A stretch of 48,912 bases of DNA from positions 1 through 48,912 of the forward strand of contig JALRJP010000005.1 of assembly GCA_023261135.1 (NCBI GenBank), written 5' to 3'. The notes below the pieces were generated by a model. It did not search any database, was not told where the DNA came from, and saw nothing but the letters and a program-made list of their open reading frames with translations. Below, in pieces: positions 39,797 through 48,912 of this stretch (positions within the stretch are counted from its first letter, which is position 1; each line of letters opens with the position of its first letter). Source of the stretch: Burkholderiaceae bacterium (GTDB lineage: Bacteria; Pseudomonadota; Gammaproteobacteria; Burkholderiales; Burkholderiaceae_A). Both the position numbers and the translations under genes were made by a program.

Positions 39797-42214
39797 TTAC
39801 TGAAAATTCTCAAACCTTGCAGAGCCAGGATCTAACTGATTCACCATGCGGTAGCTTGGAATACTGCGACGCAAAAGCCGCAAGGGGTCCGTGCCCACCC
39901 TCGCGATTCCATTAAGCTCAAGCTGCAAGAATACCGCTGTATTGGTCTCTTGCGCTGCCGTTGCAAACTGCTGCAAAACAACGCGCCCCACCCAGCAGCC
40001 ACCGTCGTACTCAAAACCAGCAATGGCCTCAACAAGACCCGCCTCCACCTGCACATCGTTTTCCTTGTGCGCGAACGAATAACTGTATCGACCCACCGCG
40101 TACCAATTTTGGGAGACGGGGGCCTGAAAAGCGAGGTCCATCACATTGACCGCATCACGGGCGAATCGATAGGAGGCAAAGCCCGAATAACCCGGCCTAG
40201 GGTCATAGCGCGCAGTAACTACCCCACCCTGCCATCGACTCTGACGCGCCGTATATTGGCCGACCGCATCAAATCGCCAATGTTCAAACGCTGAAAAACC
40301 GCCCTCGGCGAAAAGATCACTTTCCATGTCTTGACGCGGCGTCTGACCCGGCAAAACAACGCGCTGAGGAGAAAAATAAAAACGTTGTGCAACTGACCCT
40401 CGAAGCTGTTCCTCGCTTGTCTCCGCATCCAAGAGTCGCGCAGTTAAGGCTGTTGTAAGGTGGTCCTGATCGGCTACACGGTCATGCCCAGCAAAAACGC
40501 GATCGGAAAGGATTTGAGCAAAGCTCACAGTGGGCTGCCCGGAATCAAAAACAGGCAGGTCCGATTGATCTTTGTAGGGTGAGTAAACATAAAACACTCG
40601 GGGCTCAAGGGTGGCCACGGCATCTCCAGATCCATTGATGCTTAGAGGTTTCTCGAGCACCGTGGATGCGTCAATGCTCACAGTTGGAATAAAGCGGGTG
40701 TACGACTCCGTCTGGGCGCCCACATTCGATTGAAAGACCCCAAGGGCAGGGTTCGCAACACCCTCATAGAAGCGATTCGATGTCTTCTGCAGGTCTCCAT
40801 CTCGCCGATGCGCGTAGCTTGTCGCATGCATACGCAGTCTGGGTAATACGTCAACGACACCCGCCGTTATTGGGGCCTCGACTGAAACTTGGGTCACTAG
40901 GCGCTCACCTGTTGCCAAAGTGGGATGGTCGAAGGCGCTTGCCTCCACGTTAACGCTCCAATTCAACTGACGAGTAAGCTCGCCAATCGCGGGGCTATGC
41001 ATGTCGATTCGTCCCGACCGATCAGCCACAAAACGTGGCAGCCACGAGTAAGGGGAAAGAATGGGGAGCTCCGGGTCTTGTAGAACCTGAAACTCTTGCG
41101 CCTGAGCGCGCAGACGCCAGTCACCCACACTGAGCTTTAAGCCCACGGTCACCGGAAGAACGCGACGGGACGACCCAAGCAGCGAGCCTCCAAAATCCTC
41201 AAAGTAACGGTCGTCAGAAACCCTTGCGCCATTTAATTCAAGCCAGACATTCGAGCCCAGCTCTTTGGCTAACTGCAGTTCAAGCCGGTGACGGTCTTCC
41301 CCTCGCACCCTGTCGTTCGGCAGAAAATCAAGGTCGATAACCCCAGCAGCATCGTCTTCTAAGAACCGTGTCTCCGCGCCAAGCATGACCCCACGACGCT
41401 GAATGAGTCGCGGGCTAAGCGTCATATCGCGATTGGGAGCAATGTTCCAGTAATACGGCGTTTCAAGCTCAAAACCAAGGTTGGAAGTGACTCGGTAGAG
41501 AGGAGGCAAAAAGCCCGACTTGCGCTCGCGACCAATCGAGAAGGAAAGATCGCCCAAAGGCAATAAGGGGGTATCGCCCCAGTAAAGCTGGCTGCCCTTG
41601 CTGCTTGCCATTTCTCGTACCTGGTCGACAGCCAGGGTTTTGCTTTCAAGACGCCAGGCCGGACGGTCGACAGGGCAGGTGGTGAAGCTTGCATTCGAAA
41701 GCACAACTTCACCCGGCTGAATAAAGTCAATACGCTCGGCCTGCCCGGTTGCCCGAAGGCTGCTGAACTCATAGCTGACGTCACGAAACCAGCCCTGCTG
41801 AGTGCCCAGATCAAGCGAGAGCTCGGGGCCCTTATAGAGCTCGCCTTCACGAAACAGGGTGACATCGCCTAGTGCACGCAGACGGTTCGGGACGATCTCC
41901 ATGGTGAGCTGCTGGGCCTTGAGTGAAAAGCCGAGTTGACGTAACGCCACACCGCCGTCCATTTGGACCTGGTCTTGAAACTGGCCGTCAAGAACCTGGC
42001 CGAACAAATAGGCCGGGGTCTGACTCGTGGAGGGCTGCAGGTTAAGGCGCGGGTCAAGCCGCAAAGGCAAAAACCCAAGCGAAGCCGACGTAGAGATGCC
42101 CTGCATAGATTCGGAGGACAGAGCAGTCAGCCTGCATTCCGCGGCCCAGGAAGGATTAATTCCCAGAAAAACCAAGGGCAGGGCAAGAAGTGGCCACGAG
42201 GGCTTGAAAGGCAT
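39797..42214 (-). CDS. lptD: LPS-assembly protein LptD
   Basis: 805 aa; signal peptide, OstA-like N-domain, CWVGRVVLQQ region near the C-terminus. Confidence 0.93.
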   Translation of the reverse strand: MPFKPSWPLLALPLVFLGINPSWAAECRLTALSSESMQGISTSASLGFLPLRLDPRLNLQPSTSQTPAYLFGQVLDGQFQDQVQMDGGVALRQLGFSLKAQQLTMEIVPNRLRALGDVTLFREGELYKGPELSLDLGTQQGWFRDVSYEFSSLRATGQAERIDFIQPGEVVLSNASFTTCPVDRPAWRLESKTLAVDQVREMASSKGSQLYWGDTPLLPLGDLSFSIGRERKSGFLPPLYRVTSNLGFELETPYYWNIAPNRDMTLSPRLIQRRGVMLGAETRFLEDDAAGVIDLDFLPNDRVRGEDRHRLELQLAKELGSNVWLELNGARVSDDRYFEDFGGSLLGSSRRVLPVTVGLKLSVGDWRLRAQAQEFQVLQDPELPILSPYSWLPRFVADRSGRIDMHSPAIGELTRQLNWSVNVEASAFDHPTLATGERLVTQVSVEAPITAGVVDVLPRLRMHATSYAHRRDGDLQKTSNRFYEGVANPALGVFQSNVGAQTESYTRFIPTVSIDASTVLEKPLSINGSGDAVATLEPRVFYVYSPYKDQSDLPVFDSGQPTVSFAQILSDRVFAGHDRVADQDHLTTALTARLLDAETSEEQLRGSVAQRFYFSPQRVVLPGQTPRQDMESDLFAEGGFSAFEHWRFDAVGQYTARQSRWQGGVVTARYDPRPGYSGFASYRFARDAVNVMDLAFQAPVSQNWYAVGRYSYSFAHKENDVQVEAGLVEAIAGFEYDGGCWVGRVVLQQFATAAQETNTAVFLQLELNGIARVGTDPLRLLRRSIPSYRMVNQLDPGSARFENFQ

Positions 42215-42231
42215 AAATTATTATAAGGATC

Positions 42232-43308
42232 ATGACCACTTCCGACCCACGGCTCGAATCCGCCTGCGCCTGGCTTCAAAGCCTGCCCCAAGCCCTTGCC
42301 CCAAGCCTAAGCCCTGCCTCCGCCGACGCCTCCTTCCGGCGTTACTTTCGCCTTGACTATGTGGAAAGTCGCCCAGAGGGGGCGCAGGAGTTACGCAGCG
42401 CAATTCTTATGGATTCCCCACCCGATCGCGAGCCTGTCGAGCCCTTCTTACGGATCCAGCAGCTCTTTCTCAAGGCCGGCCTACGGGTCCCGAGGCTGCT
42501 TGCAGAGCAAGCCAACGACGGCTTCTTGCTTCTTGAAGACTTTGGGCAGACCACCCTTTTGCAGGCGCTTGAGGCCAACGAGTTCAACTCAGCTATGGCC
42601 GCTCCTTATTATCAGTCCGCCTATCAAGCCCTTATTAAACTTCAGACCTGGAGCCTTGAGACCGGTCAGGCAGAGCTTGCGGCAGTCCCCGTTTACGACG
42701 CTAAAAAGCTGGTGACGGAGATGCAGCTCTTTCCCTCTTGGTACCTTCAGGAGCAGCTTAAGCTTACGCTCACGGATGCTGAAAAAACCATGCTCGAGCG
42801 CATACAGACCCTGCTTGTTAACAGGGCGTTGGAGCAGCCTCAGGTACTCGTCCATCGCGACTACCACAGCCGTAACCTCATGGTGAACACCAATGAACCC
42901 TCCGAGGCCCCGGGCATTCTTGACTTTCAAGACGCGGTGGTGGGCCCAATAAGTTATGACCTGGTAAGTCTATTGCGCGATGCCTACGTGAAATGGCCAG
43001 AAGCCACGCAAATAGACTGGGCGATTCGTTACTGGCAAGACGGGCGGACTGCAGGGCTACCACTGCCCGAGGATTTTGCCGACTTTTACAAAGACTTCGA
43101 GTACATGGGCCTTCAACGCCACCTGAAAGTCTTGGGTATCTTTGCCCGCCTCTCGATTCGTGATGGCAAGCACGGCTACCTCCAAGACATCCCTAAGGTG
43201 CTCAAAGATGCCCAACAAGTCGCCAATCGCTACATTGAACTTGCCCCACTCGCAGCACTCTTAAACCGAGCCGAGGGAACCGTGGCGCAGACTGTTTACA
43301 GCTTTTAG
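42232..43308 (+). CDS. amgK: Aminoglycoside-phosphotransferase-fold sugar kinase, AmgK-like
   Basis: FLLLEDFGQTTLLQAL; VLVHRDYHSRNLMV...GILDFQDAVVGPISYDLVSLLRDAYV; followed by a murU-like gene. Confidence 0.88.
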   Translation: MTTSDPRLESACAWLQSLPQALAPSLSPASADASFRRYFRLDYVESRPEGAQELRSAILMDSPPDREPVEPFLRIQQLFLKAGLRVPRLLAEQANDGFLLLEDFGQTTLLQALEANEFNSAMAAPYYQSAYQALIKLQTWSLETGQAELAAVPVYDAKKLVTEMQLFPSWYLQEQLKLTLTDAEKTMLERIQTLLVNRALEQPQVLVHRDYHSRNLMVNTNEPSEAPGILDFQDAVVGPISYDLVSLLRDAYVKWPEATQIDWAIRYWQDGRTAGLPLPEDFADFYKDFEYMGLQRHLKVLGIFARLSIRDGKHGYLQDIPKVLKDAQQVANRYIELAPLAALLNRAEGTVAQTVYSF

Positions 43309-43310
43309 CA

Positions 43311-44093
43311 ATGCAAGCCATGATCCTTGCGGCTGGTCGGGGCGAGCGGCTTCGTCCCCTGACCGACCACTGCCCCAAACCCCTTATGCAGGTACATGGC
43401 AAGCCACTTATTGAATGGCACCTTCTGCGCCTTGCTCGACAGGGCTTTAAACAGGTTGTCATTAATACGGCGCACCTCGGCCTAATGATTGAAAACCAAC
43501 TGGGCATCGGAGACCGGTTCGGGCTATCTCTTCGCTACAGTCGAGAACCCGAAGGAGCACTGGAAACTGCAGGGGGTATTGCAACCGCCCAGCCATGGGC
43601 CAGCGAACATCAGCCCTTCTTGGTCATTAATGGGGACGTTCTCTGCGACTGGCCACTTGAACAGGCCCACGCGCTTGGCAATGCCTTCTCGGATGCTGAG
43701 CATCCTATTGATGCGCTGCTTGTTATGGTTAAAAACCCCCCGCACCATCCAAGCGGTGACTTTGTGCTCGCAAATGATGAGGAGGCTAGGGAGGCTCGGC
43801 AGGATGGGCAGCATACGCTCTCGCAACTGGCGAATCCGGTCGACGCTGTTGGTAACAGCAAAGACGAGCAGACCCTCACCTATTCAGGAATCGGTCTTTT
43901 TCATCCGCGACTTTTTGTAAATGTCCAACACGGTGAGCGGCAGGCCCTTGGCCCTTTACTAAAGACAGCCGCAACCATGGGTAGGCTTGCGGGCCTTTTG
44001 CACGAGGGGTTATGGGTGGACGTAGGCACCGTTGAGCGGCTTGAGTGGGTAAACAGCCAGAAAGATCTACCATCGCAGTTATGGTCAGCCTAA
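43311..44093 (+). CDS. murU: Nucleotidyltransferase, MurU-like
   Basis: MILAAGRGERLRPLTDHCPKPLMQVHGKPLIEWHLLRL; EGALETAGGIATA. Confidence 0.9.
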   Translation: MQAMILAAGRGERLRPLTDHCPKPLMQVHGKPLIEWHLLRLARQGFKQVVINTAHLGLMIENQLGIGDRFGLSLRYSREPEGALETAGGIATAQPWASEHQPFLVINGDVLCDWPLEQAHALGNAFSDAEHPIDALLVMVKNPPHHPSGDFVLANDEEAREARQDGQHTLSQLANPVDAVGNSKDEQTLTYSGIGLFHPRLFVNVQHGERQALGPLLKTAATMGRLAGLLHEGLWVDVGTVERLEWVNSQKDLPSQLWSA

Positions 44094-45508
44094 ATTCACC
44101 TGCAGTCTCCTCAAACGAAGCAGCCGCAGAGAACGCCGCGTTTTTCGAGCGGCTCGCCCGTCATCACAAGCCAGAGCCTGTGATGGGCCCCGTGCATGAC
44201 CAGGCACACCGGCATCGACGTCAGGCGCTTGCAAAGGCTATATCAAAGCAGTCCAAGGGAAAGCCTGCCCTTGTTCTTGCCTTTAGCGGCCAAGAGATTC
44301 TGCGTAACCGCGACAATCCCTATGCCTATCGTTCTAACAGCGACTTTTTCTACCTGACGGGCTTTCCCGAACCCGACGCCTGGCTGATCATGCGCATTGG
44401 TGAACATGGCGAGATGACCGATAGGCTCTACTGCCTGCCCCGCGATCCGGACCGCGAAATCTGGGATGGCGTTCGGGTCGGGCCGGAGCAGGCCGCCGAT
44501 CGTTATTACTTCGATGAATCCTGCGCGCTTACCGAGCTCGACCAGGACATGGCAGGGCTTCTTTTGGATAGGCCAGTACTGGTTGCACCCTGGGCCGAGT
44601 CGCAAAGCCTTGAGGCGCAGCTCCACAACTGGCTGCGTCAATGCCGCTCAAAGGCTAGGGCTGGCAAAAGAGCCCCCAGCGAGCTTTTGTCACTTGGGGA
44701 CCTGGTGGCCGAGCAGCGGCTTATTAAAGACAGCTTAGAAATACAAACCATGCGTAAGGCAGCGGCCATCTCGGCGCAAGCCCACTGCCTTGCCATGCAG
44801 GCAACAGCGCCAGGACTTGCCGAATATGCCATTGAAGCCGTCTTGCTTAACGAATTCCGAAGCCAGGGGGCCGAGTCGGTGGCCTACGGCTCCATTGTGG
44901 CCAGCGGTCCGCACAGCTGCATTCTTCATCACCGCGCAGGCCGCCGTGTCATGCGCGACGGCGAGATGCTTTTAATTGATGCGGGCTGTGAACTCAATGG
45001 CTATGCCAGCGACATCACGCGAAGTTTCCCCGTTTCAGGAAGATTCAGCCCCGAACAAAAAGCAGTCTACGAGGTTGTGTTGGCGGCACAAGAGGCTTCA
45101 AAAGAGGCCACGCGCCCTGGCATGGCCTTTACCGCTCCTCATGAGGCGGCGGTGCGGGTGCTCTGTCAGGGCCTTATCGACCTAAAGCTTCTTGGCGCAG
45201 GCAGTGTCGATGAGGCCATAGAAACCGAAGCCTATAAAGCCTATTACATGCATCGCACGGGCCACTGGCTTGGCATGGACGTGCATGACGTGGGCGACTA
45301 CAACGAGCCCCTGGCACCGGGGATGGTACTAACCCTGGAGCCGGGCCTTTACCTACGGCCGGCAGCGAATCTGCCGGAGGCCTTCTGGAATATTGGTGTT
45401 CGAATTGAGGACGACGCCCTAGTCACAAAAGACGGCTGCGAACTCATCACGCGCTGCGTGCCCGTAGACCCTCAGGCCATCGAAGACCTGATGGCCAAGA
45501 AGGCTTAA
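44081..45508 (+). CDS. pepP: Xaa-Pro aminopeptidase
   Basis: Likely start ATG 44081; RSNSDFFYLTGFPEPDAW; DAGCELNGYASDITRSFPVSG; HRTGHWLGMDVHDVGDY; LEPGLYL. Confidence 0.94.
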   Translation: MVSLNSPAVSSNEAAAENAAFFERLARHHKPEPVMGPVHDQAHRHRRQALAKAISKQSKGKPALVLAFSGQEILRNRDNPYAYRSNSDFFYLTGFPEPDAWLIMRIGEHGEMTDRLYCLPRDPDREIWDGVRVGPEQAADRYYFDESCALTELDQDMAGLLLDRPVLVAPWAESQSLEAQLHNWLRQCRSKARAGKRAPSELLSLGDLVAEQRLIKDSLEIQTMRKAAAISAQAHCLAMQATAPGLAEYAIEAVLLNEFRSQGAESVAYGSIVASGPHSCILHHRAGRRVMRDGEMLLIDAGCELNGYASDITRSFPVSGRFSPEQKAVYEVVLAAQEASKEATRPGMAFTAPHEAAVRVLCQGLIDLKLLGAGSVDEAIETEAYKAYYMHRTGHWLGMDVHDVGDYNEPLAPGMVLTLEPGLYLRPAANLPEAFWNIGVRIEDDALVTKDGCELITRCVPVDPQAIEDLMAKKA

Positions 45509-45520
45509 GAACGCAGAGTC

Positions 45521-46558
45521 ATGCTGCCGACCGAGCCTCTTCTGATTGGCCAACATGCGGTTGCCAACCGTGTCTTTGTTGCTCCTATGGCGGGGGTCAC
45601 CGACAGACCTTATCGGCAGCTCTGCCGCAGCCTAGGGGCTGGCTATGCGGTAAGTGAAATGGCGGCATCCAATGCGCTCCTGTGGGCCACTGAAAAGACC
45701 AGCCGCCGTATTAATCACGACGGAGAGCCCTCGCCCAAAGCCGTGCAAATTGCAGGTGGCGATGCATGCCTTCTTGCCGAAGCAGCCCGCTTCAATGCCG
45801 AACGCGGGGCTGACATTATCGACATCAACATGGGCTGCCCTGCGAAAAAAGTCTGCAACAAGGCGGCAGGTTCGGCCCTTATGCAGAATGAAAAACAAGT
45901 CGCCGAGATTCTTAAGGCCGTGGTGACGAGCCTTAAGGGTATGAATGTCCCGGTAACACTCAAGATGCGAACAGGCTACAGCCGCGCCCAACGCAATGCG
46001 GTTGAACTTGCGCGTATTGCTGAGTCCGAGGGTATTGCTATGGTCACCATTCATGGTCGCACCCGTGAGGACCAGTACCGGGGTCATGCGGAATACGAGA
46101 CGATTGCCAGGGTAAAGGCGGCCGTAGGCATTCCCGTTGTTGCCAATGGCGATATTGACTCGGGCTTAAAGGCCTTACAGGTTTTGCAACAAACAGGAGC
46201 AGACGCGGTCATGATTGGCCGAGCCGCGCAGGGCCGTCCCTGGCTTGCCGGCCATGTTGCACATTTCCTTGCGACCGGTGAGACCAAACCTTCACCCGAC
46301 CTCAAAGAAATCAGCAGCTGGTTACGGGCGCATCTGCTCGACCATTACGCGTTTTATGGTGAGGCGAAGGGCGTTCGCTCGGCCCGCAAACACATTGGCT
46401 GGTATCTGCAAGGCCTGCCCGGGGTTCGTCTTTTTCGTGAGACCATTTTTTCAGCCGAAACAGCCGAGGCGCAGTTGTCTGCAATTGATACCTTCCTTCG
46501 TAATCAAGGGCTGCCCGATTGCGAACTCCCCCACCAGGCGCTGGCTCATGCGGCCTAA
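45521..46558 (+). CDS. dusB: tRNA-dihydrouridine synthase B
   Basis: VFVAPMAGVTDRPYRQLCRSLGAGYAVSEM; DINMGCPAKKVCNKAAGSALM; MIGRAAQGRPWLAG. Confidence 0.97.
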   Translation: MLPTEPLLIGQHAVANRVFVAPMAGVTDRPYRQLCRSLGAGYAVSEMAASNALLWATEKTSRRINHDGEPSPKAVQIAGGDACLLAEAARFNAERGADIIDINMGCPAKKVCNKAAGSALMQNEKQVAEILKAVVTSLKGMNVPVTLKMRTGYSRAQRNAVELARIAESEGIAMVTIHGRTREDQYRGHAEYETIARVKAAVGIPVVANGDIDSGLKALQVLQQTGADAVMIGRAAQGRPWLAGHVAHFLATGETKPSPDLKEISSWLRAHLLDHYAFYGEAKGVRSARKHIGWYLQGLPGVRLFRETIFSAETAEAQLSAIDTFLRNQGLPDCELPHQALAHAA

Positions 46559-46841
46559 TCGCTCAAACTCGCCCGCAGCAAGGCTCGATGAGTCCCTAAC
46601 TGCCGCCCTTGACAGCTACTTTGAACAACTCGGCAACCAAAAACCGCATGCGGTTTACGACATGGTGACACTCGCCATGGAGCGCACCCTTCTGCCCTAC
46701 GCGCTGAATCGATGCCAGGGCAACCTAAGCCAGACCGCAGAGCTTCTTGGTATGACACGCAATACTCTTCGAAAAAAAATTCAGCTCCACAAGATTTCCA
46801 TTAATCCGTCATTTAAAACAAAAACCTATGGTCACTCTTAA
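46548..46841 (+). CDS. fis: DNA-binding protein Fis
   Basis: Start ATG 46548: [28 protein letters not shown]...[47 protein letters not shown]. Confidence 0.93.
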   Translation: MRPNRSNSPAARLDESLTAALDSYFEQLGNQKPHAVYDMVTLAMERTLLPYALNRCQGNLSQTAELLGMTRNTLRKKIQLHKISINPSFKTKTYGHS

Positions 46842-48525
46842 CGCAAGCCTTCTTGGCAATACACGCCCGAACTGGCTACCCGTACGTCGGGCCCTACTCT
46901 CGGTCTCCGACAAGAATGGTCTTGTTGAATTCGCAGGCCAGTTAAGCGAGCTTGGCATTGAGCTGGTCTCAACAGGCGGCACCGCCAAGGCCCTAAGTGA
47001 GGCGGGGTTCAGTGTCATTGCAGTCGATAGCCTTACCGAGTTCCCTGAGATGCTGGACGGTCGCGTAAAGACCTTACACCCCGCGGTGCATGGGCCCCTG
47101 CTTGCACGGCGCGACCTTCCCAGCCATATGGAACGTCTTGCTGCAATGGGCTACGCCGCCATTGACCTACTGGTTGTCAACCTTTACCCGTTTGAGGCCA
47201 CGCGGGCCAAACCAGGGGTTGGCTACCAGGAGCTTATAGAGAACATCGACATTGGTGGGCCGGCCATGATCCGCGCTGCTGCGAAGAATCACGATGGCGT
47301 GGCCGTTGTAGTGGACCCCTCGGACTATGCACGCCTGGCAGAAGCGCTTAAGACGAATCAAGGCAGGCTCAGCTGGGGGCATCGCCAAAGCCTTGCGGCC
47401 AAGGCCTTCGCACACACAGCAGGCTATGACGGGGCCATTGCCAACTTTTTAAATGGCCTTCCGAATGCTGCTCCCAATGCTGAAACAGTGCCTTCGAGTA
47501 ACGCCGGCAATTCCGACAACACCGTTGAAGCGCCTAATCCCTTAGACAGCCAGGCCCTGCCGCGCGTTCTGAGCCTGCAGTTCCATCAGGAACAGTCCAT
47601 GCGCTACGGCGAGAATCCTCATCAGTCGGCTGCCTTCTACAGTGCGCCCAAGGCGCCCCTGGGTGGGCTTGGGCACTACAAGCAACTTCAAGGCAAAGAG
47701 CTCTCGTTTAACAACCTTGCCGATGCCGATGCCGCATGGCTCTGCGCCCGCAGTTTCGATGACCTCGGGACGACCGCCTGTGTCATTGTGAAGCATGCCA
47801 ACCCCTGTGGTGTGGCGCTCGCCGACTCCCCCCTGAAGGCCTACGAAAAGGCTTTTAAGACCGACCCCACCTCGGCCTTTGGAGGCATTTTGGCCTTCAA
47901 TACCGAGATCGATGAAGACTCTGCAACCGCCATTGGCCAGCAGTTTGCAGAGGTCATTCTTGCCCCAAGCTATACCGAGCGGGCCCTAAAAGTCTTCTCA
48001 AAGAAGACCAATCTTAGACTGCTGCAGGTTCCCCTCGGGACGGAGGCGGGCCTCACTCACGGCCTCGACCTGAAACGAGTCACAGGTGGGCTCTTGGTGC
48101 AGACACCCGACTGGAACCGACTTCACGCCTCCGACCTTCGGTGCGTGACGCAAAAGGCGCCCAGTGAGCAGCAAATGAAGGACCTTTTGTTTGCATGGAA
48201 GGTGGGCACTTGGGTGAAAAGCAATGCCATTGTCTTCTGCAAGGACGGCATGACCATGGGTGTGGGTGCAGGCCAGATGAGCCGCCTTGACTCTGCACGT
48301 ATTGCCTCAATTAAGGCGGGTCACGCTGGCCTTAGCCTTAAAGACACGGTCGTGGCCTCTGACGCCTTCTTCCCCTTTCGTGACGGACTCGACGTGGTCG
48401 CCGATGCCGGCGCCACTGCTGTCATACAGCCAGGCGGCTCGGTTCGGGATGACGAGGTCATTGCTGCCGCCAACGAACGAGGTCTGGCCATGGTCTTTAC
48501 CGGGGTTCGGCATTTCCGGCATTAA
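46828..48525 (+). CDS. purH: Bifunctional AICAR transformylase/IMP cyclohydrolase
   Basis: [58 protein letters not shown]-like [11 protein letters not shown]. Confidence 0.98.
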   Translation: MVTLNASLLGNTRPNWLPVRRALLSVSDKNGLVEFAGQLSELGIELVSTGGTAKALSEAGFSVIAVDSLTEFPEMLDGRVKTLHPAVHGPLLARRDLPSHMERLAAMGYAAIDLLVVNLYPFEATRAKPGVGYQELIENIDIGGPAMIRAAAKNHDGVAVVVDPSDYARLAEALKTNQGRLSWGHRQSLAAKAFAHTAGYDGAIANFLNGLPNAAPNAETVPSSNAGNSDNTVEAPNPLDSQALPRVLSLQFHQEQSMRYGENPHQSAAFYSAPKAPLGGLGHYKQLQGKELSFNNLADADAAWLCARSFDDLGTTACVIVKHANPCGVALADSPLKAYEKAFKTDPTSAFGGILAFNTEIDEDSATAIGQQFAEVILAPSYTERALKVFSKKTNLRLLQVPLGTEAGLTHGLDLKRVTGGLLVQTPDWNRLHASDLRCVTQKAPSEQQMKDLLFAWKVGTWVKSNAIVFCKDGMTMGVGAGQMSRLDSARIASIKAGHAGLSLKDTVVASDAFFPFRDGLDVVADAGATAVIQPGGSVRDDEVIAAANERGLAMVFTGVRHFRH

Positions 48526-48539
48526 CGCCAGGCCTGGCT

Positions 48540-48912
48540 ATGCGATTGCTTGGCATTGATCCTGGCCTTCGTCGAACGGGTTTTGGTCTCATTGAAACCG
48601 GTGGCTCCCGAGCAACAGGCAAGGCGGTCTATCTTGCAAGCGGAGTCATTCGCCCAGAGCCCACGGGCAGCGAGCCCCAGCGCCTCACCGAGCTTTATAC
48701 CGAAATGCGCGAGCTGCTCGCGCAGCTTCAGCCCGACTGCGCGGTCATTGAACGTGTCTTTGTAAATGTAAACCCGAAATCCACACTCTCTCTAGGTCAG
48801 GCACGCGGTGTGGCCATTGCAGCGCTGGCCGCCCAGGGCATTGATGTTCACGAGATCACACCGCTCAAAGTGAAGCAGTCGATCGTCGGTACAGGCCGGG
48901 CTGACAAGGCTC
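48540..48912 (+). CDS. ruvC: Crossover junction endodeoxyribonuclease RuvC, N-terminal part, truncated by window end
   Basis: ATG 48540: MRLLGIDPGLRRTGFGLIETGGSRATGKAVYLASGVIRPE...CAVIERVFVNVNPKSTLSLGQARGVAIAALA; open to window edge. Confidence 0.95.
   Translation, partial: MRLLGIDPGLRRTGFGLIETGGSRATGKAVYLASGVIRPEPTGSEPQRLTELYTEMRELLAQLQPDCAVIERVFVNVNPKSTLSLGQARGVAIAALAAQGIDVHEITPLKVKQSIVGTGRADKA

Noticed and set aside
46215-46547. N-terminal extension of the Fis ORF in the track
   Set aside because: Overlaps dusB and has unrelated sequence; Fis begins at ATG 46548.

Overview
This is a contiguous, gene-dense chromosomal segment of a proteobacterium. Gene order and protein content suggest Betaproteobacteria/Burkholderiales; this is inference, since no rRNA is present. 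Most of it is housekeeping synteny: rlmD, exonuclease, nlpD, pcm, surE and a CBS protein; wrbA and DUF2069; tRNA-Arg(CCT); dusA; miaB, ybeY, corC, lnt, glyQ, glyS, plsC and ygjP-like; ksgA, surA and lptD; amgK, murU and pepP; dusB, fis, purH and ruvC. The accessory part (about 5.5-28.5 kb) holds the more unusual content. (1) A TonB-dependent receptor resembling E. coli YncD/PqqU sits in an operon with a Rap1a-like small secreted protein and a c-type cytochrome, directly downstream of a PQQ sorbosone-type dehydrogenase. This could be a PQQ-scavenging and oxidation module. (2) A polyphosphate/PHA/lipid-transport neighbourhood contains CYTH-CHAD, two PPK2 paralogs, MlaE/MCE/lipoprotein genes without an adjacent ATPase, and a phasin. 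(3) A decayed two-component system is visible as head-to-head response-regulator and histidine-kinase remnants. (4) Several conserved gene blocks lack one expected member (rpoS, ybeZ/phoH, gmhB, pdxA). I saw no CRISPR array, transposase, integrase or phage genes. All family calls come from reading the sequence and remembered family motifs; no searches were run.
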